Assembly (NCBI RefSeq): GCF_002266465.3
Contig: NZ_CP029427.2
Location: 248,001-312,000 of the forward strand
From: Bradyrhizobium symbiodeficiens
GTDB taxonomy: Bacteria > Pseudomonadota > Alphaproteobacteria > Rhizobiales > Xanthobacteraceae
DNA length: 64,000 nucleotides
Direction: 5' to 3'
Both the position numbers and the translations under genes were made by a program. Numbering within the stretch: position 1 is the first letter of the stretch; every line of letters begins with the position of its first letter. The notes under the pieces are model-generated. The model was not told the origin of the DNA. It saw only the letters and a list, made by a program, of their open reading frames with translations, and did no database searches. Positions 8,998 through 19,647 of the stretch are shown here, piece by piece.

Positions 8998-10590
8998 TTA
9001 GTGCCGGAAATGACGCGTGCCTGTGAACACCATGGCGATGCCGTGCTCGTCGGCGGCCTTGATCACCTCGTCGTCGCGCATGGAGCCGCCGGGCTGCACC
9101 ACCGCGGTGGCGCCGGCCTCGATGCAGGCGAGCATGCCGTCGGCGAACGGGAAGAACGCATCCGACGCCACCACCGAGCCCTTGGTGAGCGGCTCGGCGA
9201 GCTTCAGCTCAGCTGCCGCATCCTGCGCCTTGCGCGCCGCGATCCGAGCTGAATCCACCCGGCTCATCTGGCCGGCGCCGATGCCGACGGTGGCGAGATC
9301 CTTGGCGTAGATGATGGTGTTCGACTTGACGTGTTTTGCGACCCGGAACGCGAATTTGAGGTCGCGCATCTCCGCGTCCGTGGGCGCGCGCTTGGTCACG
9401 ATCTTGAACGTCATGTCGTCGACCACGGCATTGTCGCGGCTCTGCACGAGCAGGCCGCCGGCCACCGTCTTGGCGGTGAGGCCGGGCGCACGGGGATCGG
9501 GCAGGCTGCCGGCGAGGAGCAGGCGCAGATTCTTTTTCCCGCCGATGATCGCGATCGCCTCCTCGGTCGCATCGGGCGCGATGATCACCTCGGTGAAGAT
9601 TTTTGTGATCTCGCGGGCGGTGTCGGCGTCCAGCGGACGATTCATCGCGATGATGCCGCCGAAGGCCGAGGTGGAATCACAGGCCAGCGCCCTGCGGTAG
9701 GCCTCGACGAGGTTCGACCCCTCCGCGACGCCGCAGGGGTTGGCGTGCTTCACGATCACGCAGGCCGCGGTGCGCTTGGCGTCGAACTCGCCGATGCATT
9801 CATAGGCCGCATCGGTATCGTTGATGTTGTTGTAGGAGAGCTCCTTGCCCTGCAGCTGCCGCGCGGTGGAGACGCCCGGACGCTTGTCGGGCGTCGCATA
9901 GAACGCCGCCGTCTGGTGCGGGTTCTCGCCGTAGCGCAGCGACTGGATCAGCCGGCCGCCGAAGGCGCGGAAGTCAGGCGCATCGATCTCAATCTGACGG
10001 TTGAACCAGTTCGAGATCGCGGCGTCGTAGGCGCCGGTGCGCGCATAGGCCTTCGCGGCAAGCCGCCGGCGCAGTTTCAGCGTGGTCGCGCCGTTGTTGG
10101 CGGCGAGCTCGTCGAGCACGGCCTTGTAGTCATCTGCCTCGACGACGACGGCAACGTCGTCATGATTCTTCGCGGCGGCGCGGATCATCGCGGGGCCGCC
10201 GATGTCGATGTTCTCGATGCAATCCTCGAAGCCGGCGCCTTTGTCGACGGTCGCCTCGAACGGATAGAGATTGACGACGAGAAGATCGATCGGCGCGATG
10301 CCATGCGCCTTCATCGCTTCCGCGTGTTCCTTGTTGTCGCGGATCGCGAGCAGGCCGCCATGCACTTTCGGATGCAGCGTCTTGACGCGGCCGTCCATCA
10401 TCTCGGGGAAGCCGGTGAGGTCGGAGACGTCCTTCACCTTGAGACCGGCCGCAGCGATCGCTTTCGCGGTGCCGCCGGTCGAGACCAGCTCAACATCATG
10501 CGCGGCAAGCGCCTTGGCGAACTCGATCAGGCCGGTCTTGTCGGAGACGGAAAGCAGGGCGCGGGTGACGCGGCGGGGATGGTCAGTCAT
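8998..10590 (-). CDS. purH: bifunctional AICAR formyltransferase / IMP cyclohydrolase
   Basis: This 530-residue enzyme carries out the last two steps of purine synthesis, AICAR to FAICAR to IMP. The N-terminal IMP cyclohydrolase (MGS-like) domain opens with '[18 protein letters not shown]'. The AICAR transformylase half holds '[14 protein letters not shown]' and 'KHANPCGVA', both family hallmarks, with the catalytic Lys-His pair in the latter. The start is the ATG at 10588-10590 with an AGAGGAT Shine-Dalgarno; an upstream in-frame start would run through the riboswitch. It is the last gene of the rsmB cluster and is controlled by the ZTP riboswitch just upstream. Confidence 0.97.
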   Translation of the reverse strand: MTDHPRRVTRALLSVSDKTGLIEFAKALAAHDVELVSTGGTAKAIAAAGLKVKDVSDLTGFPEMMDGRVKTLHPKVHGGLLAIRDNKEHAEAMKAHGIAPIDLLVVNLYPFEATVDKGAGFEDCIENIDIGGPAMIRAAAKNHDDVAVVVEADDYKAVLDELAANNGATTLKLRRRLAAKAYARTGAYDAAISNWFNRQIEIDAPDFRAFGGRLIQSLRYGENPHQTAAFYATPDKRPGVSTARQLQGKELSYNNINDTDAAYECIGEFDAKRTAACVIVKHANPCGVAEGSNLVEAYRRALACDSTSAFGGIIAMNRPLDADTAREITKIFTEVIIAPDATEEAIAIIGGKKNLRLLLAGSLPDPRAPGLTAKTVAGGLLVQSRDNAVVDDMTFKIVTKRAPTDAEMRDLKFAFRVAKHVKSNTIIYAKDLATVGIGAGQMSRVDSARIAARKAQDAAAELKLAEPLTKGSVVASDAFFPFADGMLACIEAGATAVVQPGGSMRDDEVIKAADEHGIAMVFTGTRHFRH

Positions 10591-10621
10591 GAGCAAGATC
10601 CTCTGTCTTAAGGAGTGTCTA

Positions 10622-10692
10622 TGCCCAGGCGCGCGGCTTCTGAGTCCCGCGCTTCCCGATGGTGCTCCATCCAAGGTCGCCAGTCGCGCGAG
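10622..10692 (-). promoter_or_regulatory. ZTP (pfl) riboswitch upstream of purH
   Basis: Read on the minus strand, the element shows the pfl consensus in order. CGCGC closes stem P1, then GACTGGCGA gives the first ligand-site strand. A hairpin GATGG-AGCA-CCATC is followed by CGGGAA and the returning GCGCG of P1. The 3' module CCGCGCGCCTGGGCA contains the invariant GCCTGGGC. ZTP riboswitches sense the 10-formyl-THF shortage signal ZTP/ZMP, and purH consumes ZMP, so the match to the downstream gene is exact. After it, CTCCTT (10610-10615) can pair with the AGAGGAT Shine-Dalgarno (10598-10604), which suggests translational control. Confidence 0.9.
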
Positions 10693-10753
10693 CGAGGGCT
10701 CGATAGCAGTTTTTGGCGCGGTTCACAACGATCAGATGGGGTCGAATCCGCGG

Positions 10754-12511
10754 TTAGAGCGGAAGTTCCGGTTCGCGCCGGGCGTTGCGGCGGGCATTGG
10801 TGACGGTCGGCGATGCGGTGGAGCGGACGAAGCTCCAGCGGATCGAGGGCGCCTGCCGCGCGTCCTGCCGGATCACGATCTGCGCGGTGCGGCGCGGCCC
10901 GTCATTGCCGGCCAGGAACACGCTATCCTCGAGGTCGACCTTGTCGTCGAGTGCCTCGAAGGTCCAGACATCACGGTTCGGTAGCACCAGCATGACGCCG
11001 CGCGCATCCGATAGCCGGCTCGCCTTCACCGCGGGATGCAGATGGAAGCGCAATGCGAAATCGGCATCAGCGCCCTTGAAGCGTCCGCCCTGCGGCGGCG
11101 ACAGCGTGTCCTCGCCGTCGATGCGCGCGCCGTCATCGGCGATCATCAGCACGCGGCGATGGATAGCGCCGAACTTGGCGAGATAGCCGTCATGCGAACT
11201 CGTGAGCAGCGTGCCGTTCTGCACGATCTCGCGATAGCTCTCGACCTCGACCGGCCCGCTGGTAACAGGCGAGCCGTGCAGGAGCCGTTTCATCGCCGAC
11301 ATCTCGACGAACTGGCATGACGATGTCTCGTGATAGGTCAGCGTCGAATGCGCCGCCGTGCCGCGTGCGAACGGCCGCCAATTGTCGCGGCCGGTGGTCG
11401 GCATGCCGCAATTGGTGACGATGCGGCTGATGCCGGAGGACAGCTCGAACGACAGGCAGCCGGCATGGGCGTCGTGACTGACGCCGGCCAGCGGCGGCGG
11501 GCCGGTGTCGATGATCACGGTGGTCTGGCCGGCATCGAGGCGCTGGAAGCCGGTGTGCGGCATGTTCGCCATCGGCACGCCATGGGTGTCGTCATAGGCG
11601 AGCAGCGTGGCGAGCAGGTCGGACGATGTCGCGCTCATGCCGTTGAACAGCGCGAAATTGCCGTCGCCATGCCGGAAGAAGCGCAGCATCGGCATCATGC
11701 GGTCGATCGCATTGAGCAGCGCCGGCGGTGGCGCGATGTTGCGCGCGGCAAAGGTCTGGCGCAGCGGCAGCAGGTCGATCAGGAGTTCGATCAGCGCGCC
11801 CGGGTTGCGGGAGATGTGTCCGCCGTCGGGCAGGATCTGCCGCTGCAATTCGTCCGACAGCTTCTTCGATGCGCTGCGGATGTGACGCGCCTGGTTGGCC
11901 AGGCAGAGGGCCGCATAGCACAGCGCGATCAGCACCTGGAGCTTCGGCACCCCGTCGGGAATGTCGACCATGGTGTAGCGCAGGAAGCGGATTTCGCGCG
12001 CGAGCGCGCGCAGGTAGCGGCGGTAGAATTTGTTGTCGGTCTCGTTGAGCACCAGCGGCGCCTGTGACAGCAGCGAGATCACGCGCCGGGCCAGCACGTC
12101 GGCGCGTCGCGCGACCGGGCGACGCTTGTTGGCGGGATTGGCGATCCAATCCTCGATCAGCGCACGCGCATTCGCCCGTGTCAGCGCAGTGTCGGCGGCG
12201 CGCAAATGGCGCAGCCAGCCGAAGCCGAGCAGCGCGACCTCCCAATCCTCCGACGGCGGCTCGAGATCGAAGATCGAACGGCCGTGGCAATTGACGATCT
12301 TGCCGGCGAAGACGAATCGGCCTGCATAGATTTCGGCGGCGCGAGTCGCATCCGCGGTGCGCAGATCGTGCGGCGCGATGATCAGCCTGTCCGTGCGTCC
12401 CGGCCAGACCCGCGACAGCGCAACGGAACCGCCGCTCGCGCGCGCAAGCACGTTCCGCGCGAAGCGGTTCATGACCAGCGTCGAGATACGTCTGCGTTGA
12501 GCGACTGACAC
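10754..12511 (-). CDS. heparinase II/III family protein
   Basis: The 585-residue protein has the heparinase II/III layout. A helical toroid spans roughly residues 60-320 (with 'LLGFGWLRHLRAADTALT' and 'NPGALIELLIDLLPL'), followed by a beta-sandwich half ('HAGCLSFELSSG', 'RDNWRPFARGTAAHSTLT'). Family enzymes eliminate or hydrolyse uronic-acid polysaccharides. Members in this conserved rsmB-purH setting lack a signal peptide and have no known substrate. The start is GTG (12509-12511), with AAGG upstream. It sits between rsmB and purH on the same strand, but the linkage to purine synthesis is probably only positional. Confidence 0.88.
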   Translation of the reverse strand: MSVAQRRRISTLVMNRFARNVLARASGGSVALSRVWPGRTDRLIIAPHDLRTADATRAAEIYAGRFVFAGKIVNCHGRSIFDLEPPSEDWEVALLGFGWLRHLRAADTALTRANARALIEDWIANPANKRRPVARRADVLARRVISLLSQAPLVLNETDNKFYRRYLRALAREIRFLRYTMVDIPDGVPKLQVLIALCYAALCLANQARHIRSASKKLSDELQRQILPDGGHISRNPGALIELLIDLLPLRQTFAARNIAPPPALLNAIDRMMPMLRFFRHGDGNFALFNGMSATSSDLLATLLAYDDTHGVPMANMPHTGFQRLDAGQTTVIIDTGPPPLAGVSHDAHAGCLSFELSSGISRIVTNCGMPTTGRDNWRPFARGTAAHSTLTYHETSSCQFVEMSAMKRLLHGSPVTSGPVEVESYREIVQNGTLLTSSHDGYLAKFGAIHRRVLMIADDGARIDGEDTLSPPQGGRFKGADADFALRFHLHPAVKASRLSDARGVMLVLPNRDVWTFEALDDKVDLEDSVFLAGNDGPRRTAQIVIRQDARQAPSIRWSFVRSTASPTVTNARRNARREPELPL

Positions 12512-12628
12512 GCCTTGCCTTGAAGGGGGAGAGGATTCCGACGAATCCTTATTAATCCCAAAATCGAACGGCTGACACCACCTTGAACGGCGCGAATCAG
12601 CGTCGTGGTCGCAAAATCCAGTGCAAAA

Positions 12629-13975
12629 TCAGGATTTAACGAGTCGGGCCGCGAAAAATCCGTCGAGCCCGCCGAGCTTGGGATCGGCGTTCGGCAGATG
12701 GCTGGGCAGAGTGCGAAGATCGCCTTCGGGGGTGAGGATTTCGCTCAGGCCCGCGACCTCCGGCGCCTCGATCGGGACGCGGCGAAGCGCAGCTTCGGCC
12801 GCGAGCAGCGCGGCCACGGCCTGCTCGCCTTCTTCGGGTTCCAGCGAGCAAGTGCAATAGATCAGCGTACCGCCCGGCTTGAGCAGCGTCACCGATTTTC
12901 GCAGCAGCCGCTGCTGCAGCACGGTCATGGCGGTGACATCGGATTCCTGCCGCAGCCACGCCACATCCGGATGGCGGCGGATCGTGCCGGTCGAGGTGCA
13001 GGGCGCATCGACCAAAATACCGTCGAAACCTTCGGCCGGGCCGGCCCATTCCACGGCGTCAGCGACGACGGTCTCGGCCTGGAGCGACAGTCGCGCCAGG
13101 TTTTCACGCAGCCGCGCCACCCGGGCCGGCGAGCGGTCGATCGCCGTGACATGCGCGCCGGCATGCGCCAGTTGCGCGGTCTTGCCGCCGGGGGCGGCGC
13201 AGAGATCGGCAATGGACTTGCCCTTGACGTTGCCGAACAGCCGGGCCGGCAGCGCCGCGGCGGCGTCCTGCACCCACCATTGTCCCTCGGCGAAGCCGGG
13301 CAGCATGGTCACCGAGCCGTGCAGCAGCATCCGCACCGTTCCGGTCGGCAGCGTCTCGCCATGCAGGCGGCTCGCCCATTGCGTGGCATCGGACTTCACG
13401 GTGAGATCGAGCGAGGGCTCGTGGCCGAGCGCCCGCGCCATCTCCCTTGCGGTTGCTTCGCCATAATGCGCGCTCCAGCGCGCGAGCAGCCATGGCGGCA
13501 GATCCAGCGATTGCGCCGCGACCTCCTCGACCAGCGCCGTCCCCTCGCGCGCGCAGCGGCGCAGCACGGCATTGACGAGGCCGGCATAGCGCGCGGCGCG
13601 CCGGTCGGATTGCACCAGGCGAACGGAGAGGTCGACGGCCGCGTGATCCGGCACGTCCATCCAGAGGATCTGCGCCGCGCCGATCAGGAGCGCGCTCTGC
13701 GCGCGCGGCGCCTCGGAGGGGATGCCCTTGTCGAGCAGGCGAGACAGCACATGGCCGAGCGTGCCGAGCCGGCGCAGCACGGTCGCGACCAGGCGGCGCA
13801 TCAGCGCGCGGTCGCGGTCGGCCAGCGTTTTCAGTCCGGGATGGGCGCCGCTGCCGTCGAGCTGGTCGTCGAGCGTACGGTGCTTGTGCAGCACGCCGTC
13901 GACGATGTCGGCAGCGATCCGTCGTGCTGCAAGGCCTGGCACTTCGGACGGAGGAGCAAAACGTTGAGATGGCAT
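12629..13975 (-). CDS. rsmB: 16S rRNA (cytosine(967)-C(5))-methyltransferase RsmB family
   Basis: This is a 448-residue SAM-dependent RNA methyltransferase. The N-terminal NusB-like RNA-binding domain starts 'ARRIAADIVDGVLHKHRTLD' and includes 'ALLIGAAQILWMDVPDHAAV'. The catalytic domain has SAM motif I 'IADLCAAPGGKTAQLA' and the two catalytic cysteines in 'DAPCTSTGTIRRHPDV' and 'LIYCTCSLEPEEGE'. It methylates C967 in helix 31 of 16S rRNA. The start at ATG 13973-13975 follows the family N terminus; the Shine-Dalgarno is weak. It heads the cluster to purH and diverges from the SDHAF4 gene. Confidence 0.94.
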   Translation of the reverse strand: MPSQRFAPPSEVPGLAARRIAADIVDGVLHKHRTLDDQLDGSGAHPGLKTLADRDRALMRRLVATVLRRLGTLGHVLSRLLDKGIPSEAPRAQSALLIGAAQILWMDVPDHAAVDLSVRLVQSDRRAARYAGLVNAVLRRCAREGTALVEEVAAQSLDLPPWLLARWSAHYGEATAREMARALGHEPSLDLTVKSDATQWASRLHGETLPTGTVRMLLHGSVTMLPGFAEGQWWVQDAAAALPARLFGNVKGKSIADLCAAPGGKTAQLAHAGAHVTAIDRSPARVARLRENLARLSLQAETVVADAVEWAGPAEGFDGILVDAPCTSTGTIRRHPDVAWLRQESDVTAMTVLQQRLLRKSVTLLKPGGTLIYCTCSLEPEEGEQAVAALLAAEAALRRVPIEAPEVAGLSEILTPEGDLRTLPSHLPNADPKLGGLDGFFAARLVKS

Positions 13976-14159
13976 GCGGCTTAAGGTTCTGAGCGAGCGG
14001 CAGTTCCGCCGAGGGGCGCATGCCTTGAGAACCCGATCTCTGGCACGCGAATATGCCAAATGTAAGAAAGGCCTCTCGCCTTTACAGCCCGCCATGACCA
14101 TCTCAGCAATGCGATATTGGACCTCGCATGTCCCCAGATCCTGCGCTAGGAACCGCGCG

Positions 14160-14357
14160 ATGAGTGACCAGGCCTCCGTTCCCGATCGCAAGAAACTTCC
14201 GCCGGCCGCCCAGCGCGCGCTGGCTGAGGCCGAGGCGCGCCGGCAGGCAGCGGCCGCGCATGATAAGGCCGCGCCGAAGGAATTGCAGGGGCCGAAAGGA
14301 CCTGAGCCCACCCGCTACGGCGATTGGGAGCGCAAGGGTATCGCTTCGGACTTCTGA
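14160..14357 (+). CDS. succinate dehydrogenase assembly factor 4 homologue (DUF1674)
   Basis: A 65-residue protein whose C terminus, PTRYGDWERKGIASDF, is the diagnostic DUF1674/SDHAF4 motif. The preceding 45 residues are charged, Ala-rich and probably disordered. In eukaryotes SDHAF4 binds FAD-loaded SdhA and helps it join SdhB, protecting against radicals; a similar role in bacterial complex II is inferred. The start ATG at 14160 was chosen as the nearest upstream start for this reading frame. It is divergent from rsmB (184 bases between) and followed closely by the thermonuclease gene. Confidence 0.9.
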   Translation: MSDQASVPDRKKLPPAAQRALAEAEARRQAAAAHDKAAPKELQGPKGPEPTRYGDWERKGIASDF

Positions 14358-14412
14358 GACGCCGGTCGCTCGCTCTTGCCGGTTCAGCCGACTCAGCCCT
14401 AGCGTGCGCGGG

Positions 14413-15003
14413 ATGTCGCGCTTCGAACCCAACCGTCCCAACCGGCCCTCCTACAGCGGCTCGCCTTTCGGCCGCCGCTTCTCCGGGCTGCTGCCGTGGA
14501 TGTTCGTGGTCGGCATCGTCACGGCGATCGTGCTCGGCTTTCGCCATGGAACGACGTGGCCCATTCCACATGCGGATGACGGACAGTCGCGCGATGCCGA
14601 GATCATCCTGCAGCACTCCGGCAATTCCAATCTGCGTCAGCCGGTCGATGTTGTCAGGACCGTGGACGGCGATACTTTCCTTGCGCGTGTGCATCAGCCC
14701 AATGGCCGCGATCTCGTTGCGCGCGTTCGCCTGCGCGGCATCGATGCACCCGAGATGAAAGCATCCTGCCAGGACGAGCTCGACAAGGCCGAGGCCGCGA
14801 GCGATGCGCTGCGCAATCTGCTCGGCCAGGGCGGCGTCGCGATCTTCAATCTCGGCCAGGACAAATATGGCCGCGTGCTCGCGGACGTCGCGACCAAACG
14901 CACTGCCAACGTCTCGGCGGCGTTACTCGCAGGCGGCTATGTGCGCAGCTACGATGGTGGCCACCGCAACGGCTGGTGCGGACGCGGCTGGCGCTTCTGG
15001 TAA
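14413..15003 (+). CDS. membrane-anchored thermonuclease (SNase-like) family protein
   Basis: The product has 196 residues. A basic N terminus and one hydrophobic segment ('LLPWMFVVGIVTAIVLGF', about residues 28-45) anchor it in the inner membrane, with the nuclease domain in the periplasm. The SNase fold motifs are 'RTVDGDTFLARV' (Ca-binding Asp), 'RVRLRGIDAPE' (catalytic Arg and Glu) and 'DKYGRVLADV' (second catalytic Arg). The gene likely encodes a nuclease for extracellular DNA or RNA turnover. The start is ATG 14413; there is no strong Shine-Dalgarno. It ends at a perfect palindromic terminator shared with the L,D-transpeptidase gene. Confidence 0.9.
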   Translation: MSRFEPNRPNRPSYSGSPFGRRFSGLLPWMFVVGIVTAIVLGFRHGTTWPIPHADDGQSRDAEIILQHSGNSNLRQPVDVVRTVDGDTFLARVHQPNGRDLVARVRLRGIDAPEMKASCQDELDKAEAASDALRNLLGQGGVAIFNLGQDKYGRVLADVATKRTANVSAALLAGGYVRSYDGGHRNGWCGRGWRFW

Positions 15004-15004
15004 C

Positions 15005-15034
15005 AAAAAGCCGCATCGATCGATGCGGCTTTTT
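15005..15034. terminator. bidirectional rho-independent terminator
   Basis: The arm AAAAAGCCGCATCG (15005-15018) and its exact complement (15021-15034) give a GC-rich hairpin ending in five T on either strand. It separates the converging thermonuclease (+) and L,D-transpeptidase (-) genes and serves both. Confidence 0.92.
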
Positions 15035-15056
15035 CAATTCAGGTCGGGCGCGGCGA

Positions 15057-15572
15057 TCAGCGCGTCACGACCACCGTCGTGCCGACGGAGACGCGGCCGT
15101 AGAGATCGGTGATGTCGTCGTTGAGCATGCGGATGCAGCCATAGGAAACGAAGCCGCCGATCGAGCCCGGCACGTTGGTGCCGTGGATCGCATATTCGCC
15201 GCCGGCCAGCGTCATCGCCGCGACGCCCATCGGGTTGCGCGGCGAGCCGCCGGGAATGACGTCCGGGATGCTCGGCTTGTCGCGCTTCACCTCGGCCGGC
15301 GGTGCCCAGGCCGGGTTGCGATATTTGCCGTCGATGCGCGTGGTGCCGGCCCACTGCTTGCCGGACTTGCCGACGCCGACCGGATAGCGCACGGCGTGGC
15401 CGCTATCGAGAATGAGGTAAAGCCGCCGCTCGCTGGTTTTGACCACGATCGTGCCCGGCGAATAATCGGCCAGATGGGCCCCCACCATTTCCGGCCGCGC
15501 CTGCGCCGCCGTCGGCATCAACACACCTGCCCCGATGGTGGCGGCGAGCGCCACAGCAATCCTTATCGACAT
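15057..15572 (-). CDS. L,D-transpeptidase (YkuD domain)
   Basis: The 171-residue exported protein starts at ATG 15570-15572, preceded by GGGGGAA. Its signal peptide (IAVALAATIGAGVL...AAQA) is followed by a single YkuD domain. The active-site motif 'HGTNVPGSIGGFVSYGCIRM' holds the catalytic His and Cys. These periplasmic enzymes make 3-3 peptidoglycan cross-links or attach proteins to peptidoglycan. No peptidoglycan- or lipoprotein-binding domain is fused. An upstream in-frame start would add 28 residues before the signal peptide and is unlikely. Confidence 0.93.
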   Translation of the reverse strand: MSIRIAVALAATIGAGVLMPTAAQARPEMVGAHLADYSPGTIVVKTSERRLYLILDSGHAVRYPVGVGKSGKQWAGTTRIDGKYRNPAWAPPAEVKRDKPSIPDVIPGGSPRNPMGVAAMTLAGGEYAIHGTNVPGSIGGFVSYGCIRMLNDDITDLYGRVSVGTTVVVTR

Positions 15573-15749
15573 CGATTTTCCCCCAGCCCGCAACGGATCG
15601 TCCAAAATGACGCACAACCGGCAATCGCCACCTTGCCCGTCCTTGTCAGGGGACAATCTTAACCGCGCCCGTTAACCGGTTGGTTTCGACGCACGGCCGC
15701 CAAGGGCCAGCCAGCGGGGGAAACAAAGGAAATGTTCGAAATAAAGTAA

Positions 15750-15843
15750 ATGACCTGAAAACAACACTCGGCCGGAAAGATGCGGCCGCGCGGGTGCAAG
15801 CCCTGACAAGTCCGTGAGGGTGTGAACGGCTGTTGTTTCAGGG
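15750..15843. ncRNA. candidate structured RNA or multibranch element
   Basis: An outer stem pairs CCTGAAA-A-CAACA (from 15752) with TGTTG-TTTCAGG (to about 15841), giving about 12 pairs and one bulged A. Inside are a CGGCCG/CGGCCG hairpin with an 8-base loop, a GGG-TGCAAG-CCC hairpin and a CCGT/ACGG hairpin. That gives three branches on a closing stem. The strand is undetermined; on the minus strand it would lie in the leader of the L,D-transpeptidase gene. It matches no RNA family I recognise. It may simply be a repeat with structure. Confidence 0.4.
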
Positions 15844-15867
15844 GGCCTCGGCGCGAAAGGCCGACTC

Positions 15868-16003
15868 GTGTCCCCGACGCGCTGCAGCGCCCTGGCGCTG
15901 CTGCGCCGAGCCGGACTCGGTTCTTTCGTTGCACGGTTGGATGAGCCCCGGCTCAGCAGCGCACCGCGAAGTGCGCGCTGCGCTGCGTCCGGGGCACAAG
16001 AGC
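15868..16003. repeat. GC-rich palindromic repeat downstream of acs
   Basis: GTCCCCGACGCGCTGCAGCG at 15868 and the complementary-like GCGCTGCGTCCGGGGCAC near 15980-16000 bracket the block, with a further internal GCTCAGCAGCGCACC segment. The same GCAGCGC/CCGGGGCAC vocabulary recurs at 41051-41105 and near 45476, so this is one copy of a dispersed family. It adjoins the acs stop and may end that transcript. Confidence 0.55.
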
Positions 16004-16008
16004 TTGCC

Positions 16009-17955
<1,947 letters not shown>

Positions 17956-18357
17956 GCTTTCCCTCCACATACGGCAGGCCGAACGCTAGCGACTGGCGAG
18001 CCGACTTGATCATTGACTGATTATGCGTCGGGCTAACCGGGCCCGACAAGGAGCACAAGCTGGACCTTCGGCGGCCCACCGGCCATGCGGAAGATCAAGG
18101 TCACCCGTTGTGATTGTCGCAGTTCTGAAACAGACCAAACGGGCGGCTTCGGGTTCTTTCCTCAGGTGAGCGGATCGGGCCTGCGCAGAGCCCTCATGCA
18201 CTGGCAGAGGTATTTAGAAACCGCCTCTCACTGATTCGGGACTCGCAATACGGTTCGGAACACCCTAAATGGCCAACCCGGGTCCAACGAGATCCTTCGG
18301 AACAAAAATCAGAACAGCGGCATTGACCGATAACAGACAGGGCTTAGGCATAAGGCT
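17956..18357. other. gene-free divergent promoter region (acs / topoisomerase IB)
   Basis: These 402 bases separate two divergent genes. I see no coding frame with a good start. A GTCGGGC-N7-GCCCGAC hairpin lies at 18027-18047, about 70 bases before acs. The part from about 18200 to 18350 is less GC-rich and is the likely site of the topoisomerase promoter, though no confident -35/-10 pair stands out. Confidence 0.6.
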
Positions 18358-19527
18358 ATGATGGATCAGCAGAATCTCGGGACGATACGGCCCGCTTCAG
18401 CCGATCCTGCCGCCATTGCGCTGGCCAAAGCCCTCGGACAATGGCCGAAACCGGCCCCTTTCAAGCGTCCGAGCCCGAAAAAGGCCTTCGACACGGCGCC
18501 CGCGGCGACGGTCGAGGCGCTCGCCAAGGAGCTCGGCCTGCGGCTCGGGGACCAGAACGAGCTGACCATCCGCCGCATCAAGCGCGGCAAAGGCTATTCC
18601 TTCGTCCGCCCCAACGGCGCACATATTCGCGACGCCCGCACCATCCGCCGGCTGCACGCCATGGCGGTGCCGCCGGCCTATCGCGAGGTGCGTTACTCGG
18701 CCGATCCGAGCTTGCATCTCCAGGCCGTGGGACGCGATGCCGCGGGCCGGCTGCAATATCGCTATCATGCCGATTGGGAGAAGGTCCGCGAGCACCGCAA
18801 GGCGCATCGCCTGGAAAAGCTCGTCGGCGCGCTGCCAAAGATCCGGCGCAAGGTCTCGGCGTTCCTGTCGGGCGACGAACCGACGCGTGAATTCGCGCTC
18901 TCGGCCGTGATCGAGCTGATCGCGCGCACCGCGATCCGCCCCGGCAATGAATCCTACGCCCGTCTCAACGGCACGCGTGGCGCGACCACGATGCTGAAGT
19001 CCAACGTCACGCTGGAAGACGACAGCTTCGTGCTGACCTTCAAGGCGAAGGGCGGCAAGGCGGTGCGGAAAGAATGCGACGCTGCCAAGCTGGTGCGCGC
19101 TATCGGTATTCTCCGCGACGTTCCGGGCAAGCGCATGTTCCAGTATCGCGATGCCTACGGCATCGTGCGGGCGGTCAGCACCACGCAGGTCAACGCGTTT
19201 CTACGCGAGATCGCCGGCATCAAGATTTCGCTGAAGGATTTCCGCACGCTGATGGCCTCGGCCGTCGTCGTCGAATCGCTGTCGCGGATCACACCGGCGA
19301 CCAGCCAGCGCGGCCGCAAGAAGCAGGTGCTGGACGCAATCCGTGCCGCCGCCGACAAGCTTTCCAATACGCCGGCAATCTGCCGCAAAAGCTACGTCCA
19401 CGACACCATCGTCACCGCTTTCGAGGATGGCATCCTCGAGCGCTTCGCCGCGACCATGAAGGGCCAGCGCTCGCAGGCGCGGCGCGAGCAGCTCTTGCAG
19501 CAGGTTGTCGCGACCGCCGCGGTGTAG
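18358..19527 (+). CDS. DNA topoisomerase IB (poxvirus-like)
   Basis: This is a 389-residue type IB topoisomerase. The N-terminal beta domain covers about residues 60-150 ('LTIRRIKRGKGYSFVRPNG', 'PPAYREVRYSADP'). The catalytic domain carries 'LIARTAIRPGNESYAR' (active-site Arg), 'FKAKGGKAVRKE' (Lys) and the C-terminal 'NTPAICRKSYVHDTIV', where the Tyr forms the 3'-phosphotyrosine link. It relaxes supercoils without ATP. Bacteria carry these enzymes sporadically and mostly as accessory functions. Two adjacent ATGs (18358 and 18361) are possible starts. Confidence 0.93.
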   Translation: MMDQQNLGTIRPASADPAAIALAKALGQWPKPAPFKRPSPKKAFDTAPAATVEALAKELGLRLGDQNELTIRRIKRGKGYSFVRPNGAHIRDARTIRRLHAMAVPPAYREVRYSADPSLHLQAVGRDAAGRLQYRYHADWEKVREHRKAHRLEKLVGALPKIRRKVSAFLSGDEPTREFALSAVIELIARTAIRPGNESYARLNGTRGATTMLKSNVTLEDDSFVLTFKAKGGKAVRKECDAAKLVRAIGILRDVPGKRMFQYRDAYGIVRAVSTTQVNAFLREIAGIKISLKDFRTLMASAVVVESLSRITPATSQRGRKKQVLDAIRAAADKLSNTPAICRKSYVHDTIVTAFEDGILERFAATMKGQRSQARREQLLQQVVATAAV

Positions 19528-19538
19528 GCGGCGCTGCC

Positions 19539-19627
19539 GTAGGGTGGGCAAAGGCGCGTAGCGCCGTGCCCACGACTTCTCGCTAATCGCACGGAACTGT
19601 GGGCACGCTGCGCTTTGCCCACCCTAC
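19539..19627. repeat. palindromic repeat (GTAGGGTGGGCAAAG family)
   Basis: GTAGGGTGGGCAAAGG begins at 19539 and its complement, CTTTGCCCACCCTAC, ends at 19627. The left arm carries a nested GGCGC-GTA-GCGCC hairpin. It lies between the converging topoisomerase (+) and EVE (-) genes and probably works as a terminator. A second copy of the same family is at 45378-45463. Confidence 0.8.
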
Positions 19628-19647
19628 AATAGTTGCGTTCGTGGCCC

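Larger units (their letters stand above)
15573..16008. other. gene-free stretch between L,D-transpeptidase and acs
   Basis: No credible coding frame is visible in these 436 bases; the open frames lack a coding-like third-position pattern. The interval holds a predicted multibranch RNA-like structure (15750-15843) and a GC palindrome repeat (15868-16003). The stretch 15700-15750 is comparatively A-rich and could hold the L,D-transpeptidase promoter, but I see no clear boxes. Confidence 0.6.

Noticed and set aside
12532..12549. AGGATTC-CGAC-GAATCCT hairpin before the heparinase-like gene as a terminator
   Set aside because: The stem is short (7 pairs) and has no T-run. It lies upstream of a gene within a co-directional cluster, so termination is not supported.
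18010..18201. Small minus-strand coding frame in the acs upstream region
   Set aside because: It lacks a Shine-Dalgarno and a GC-biased third position, and no similarity is recognisable.
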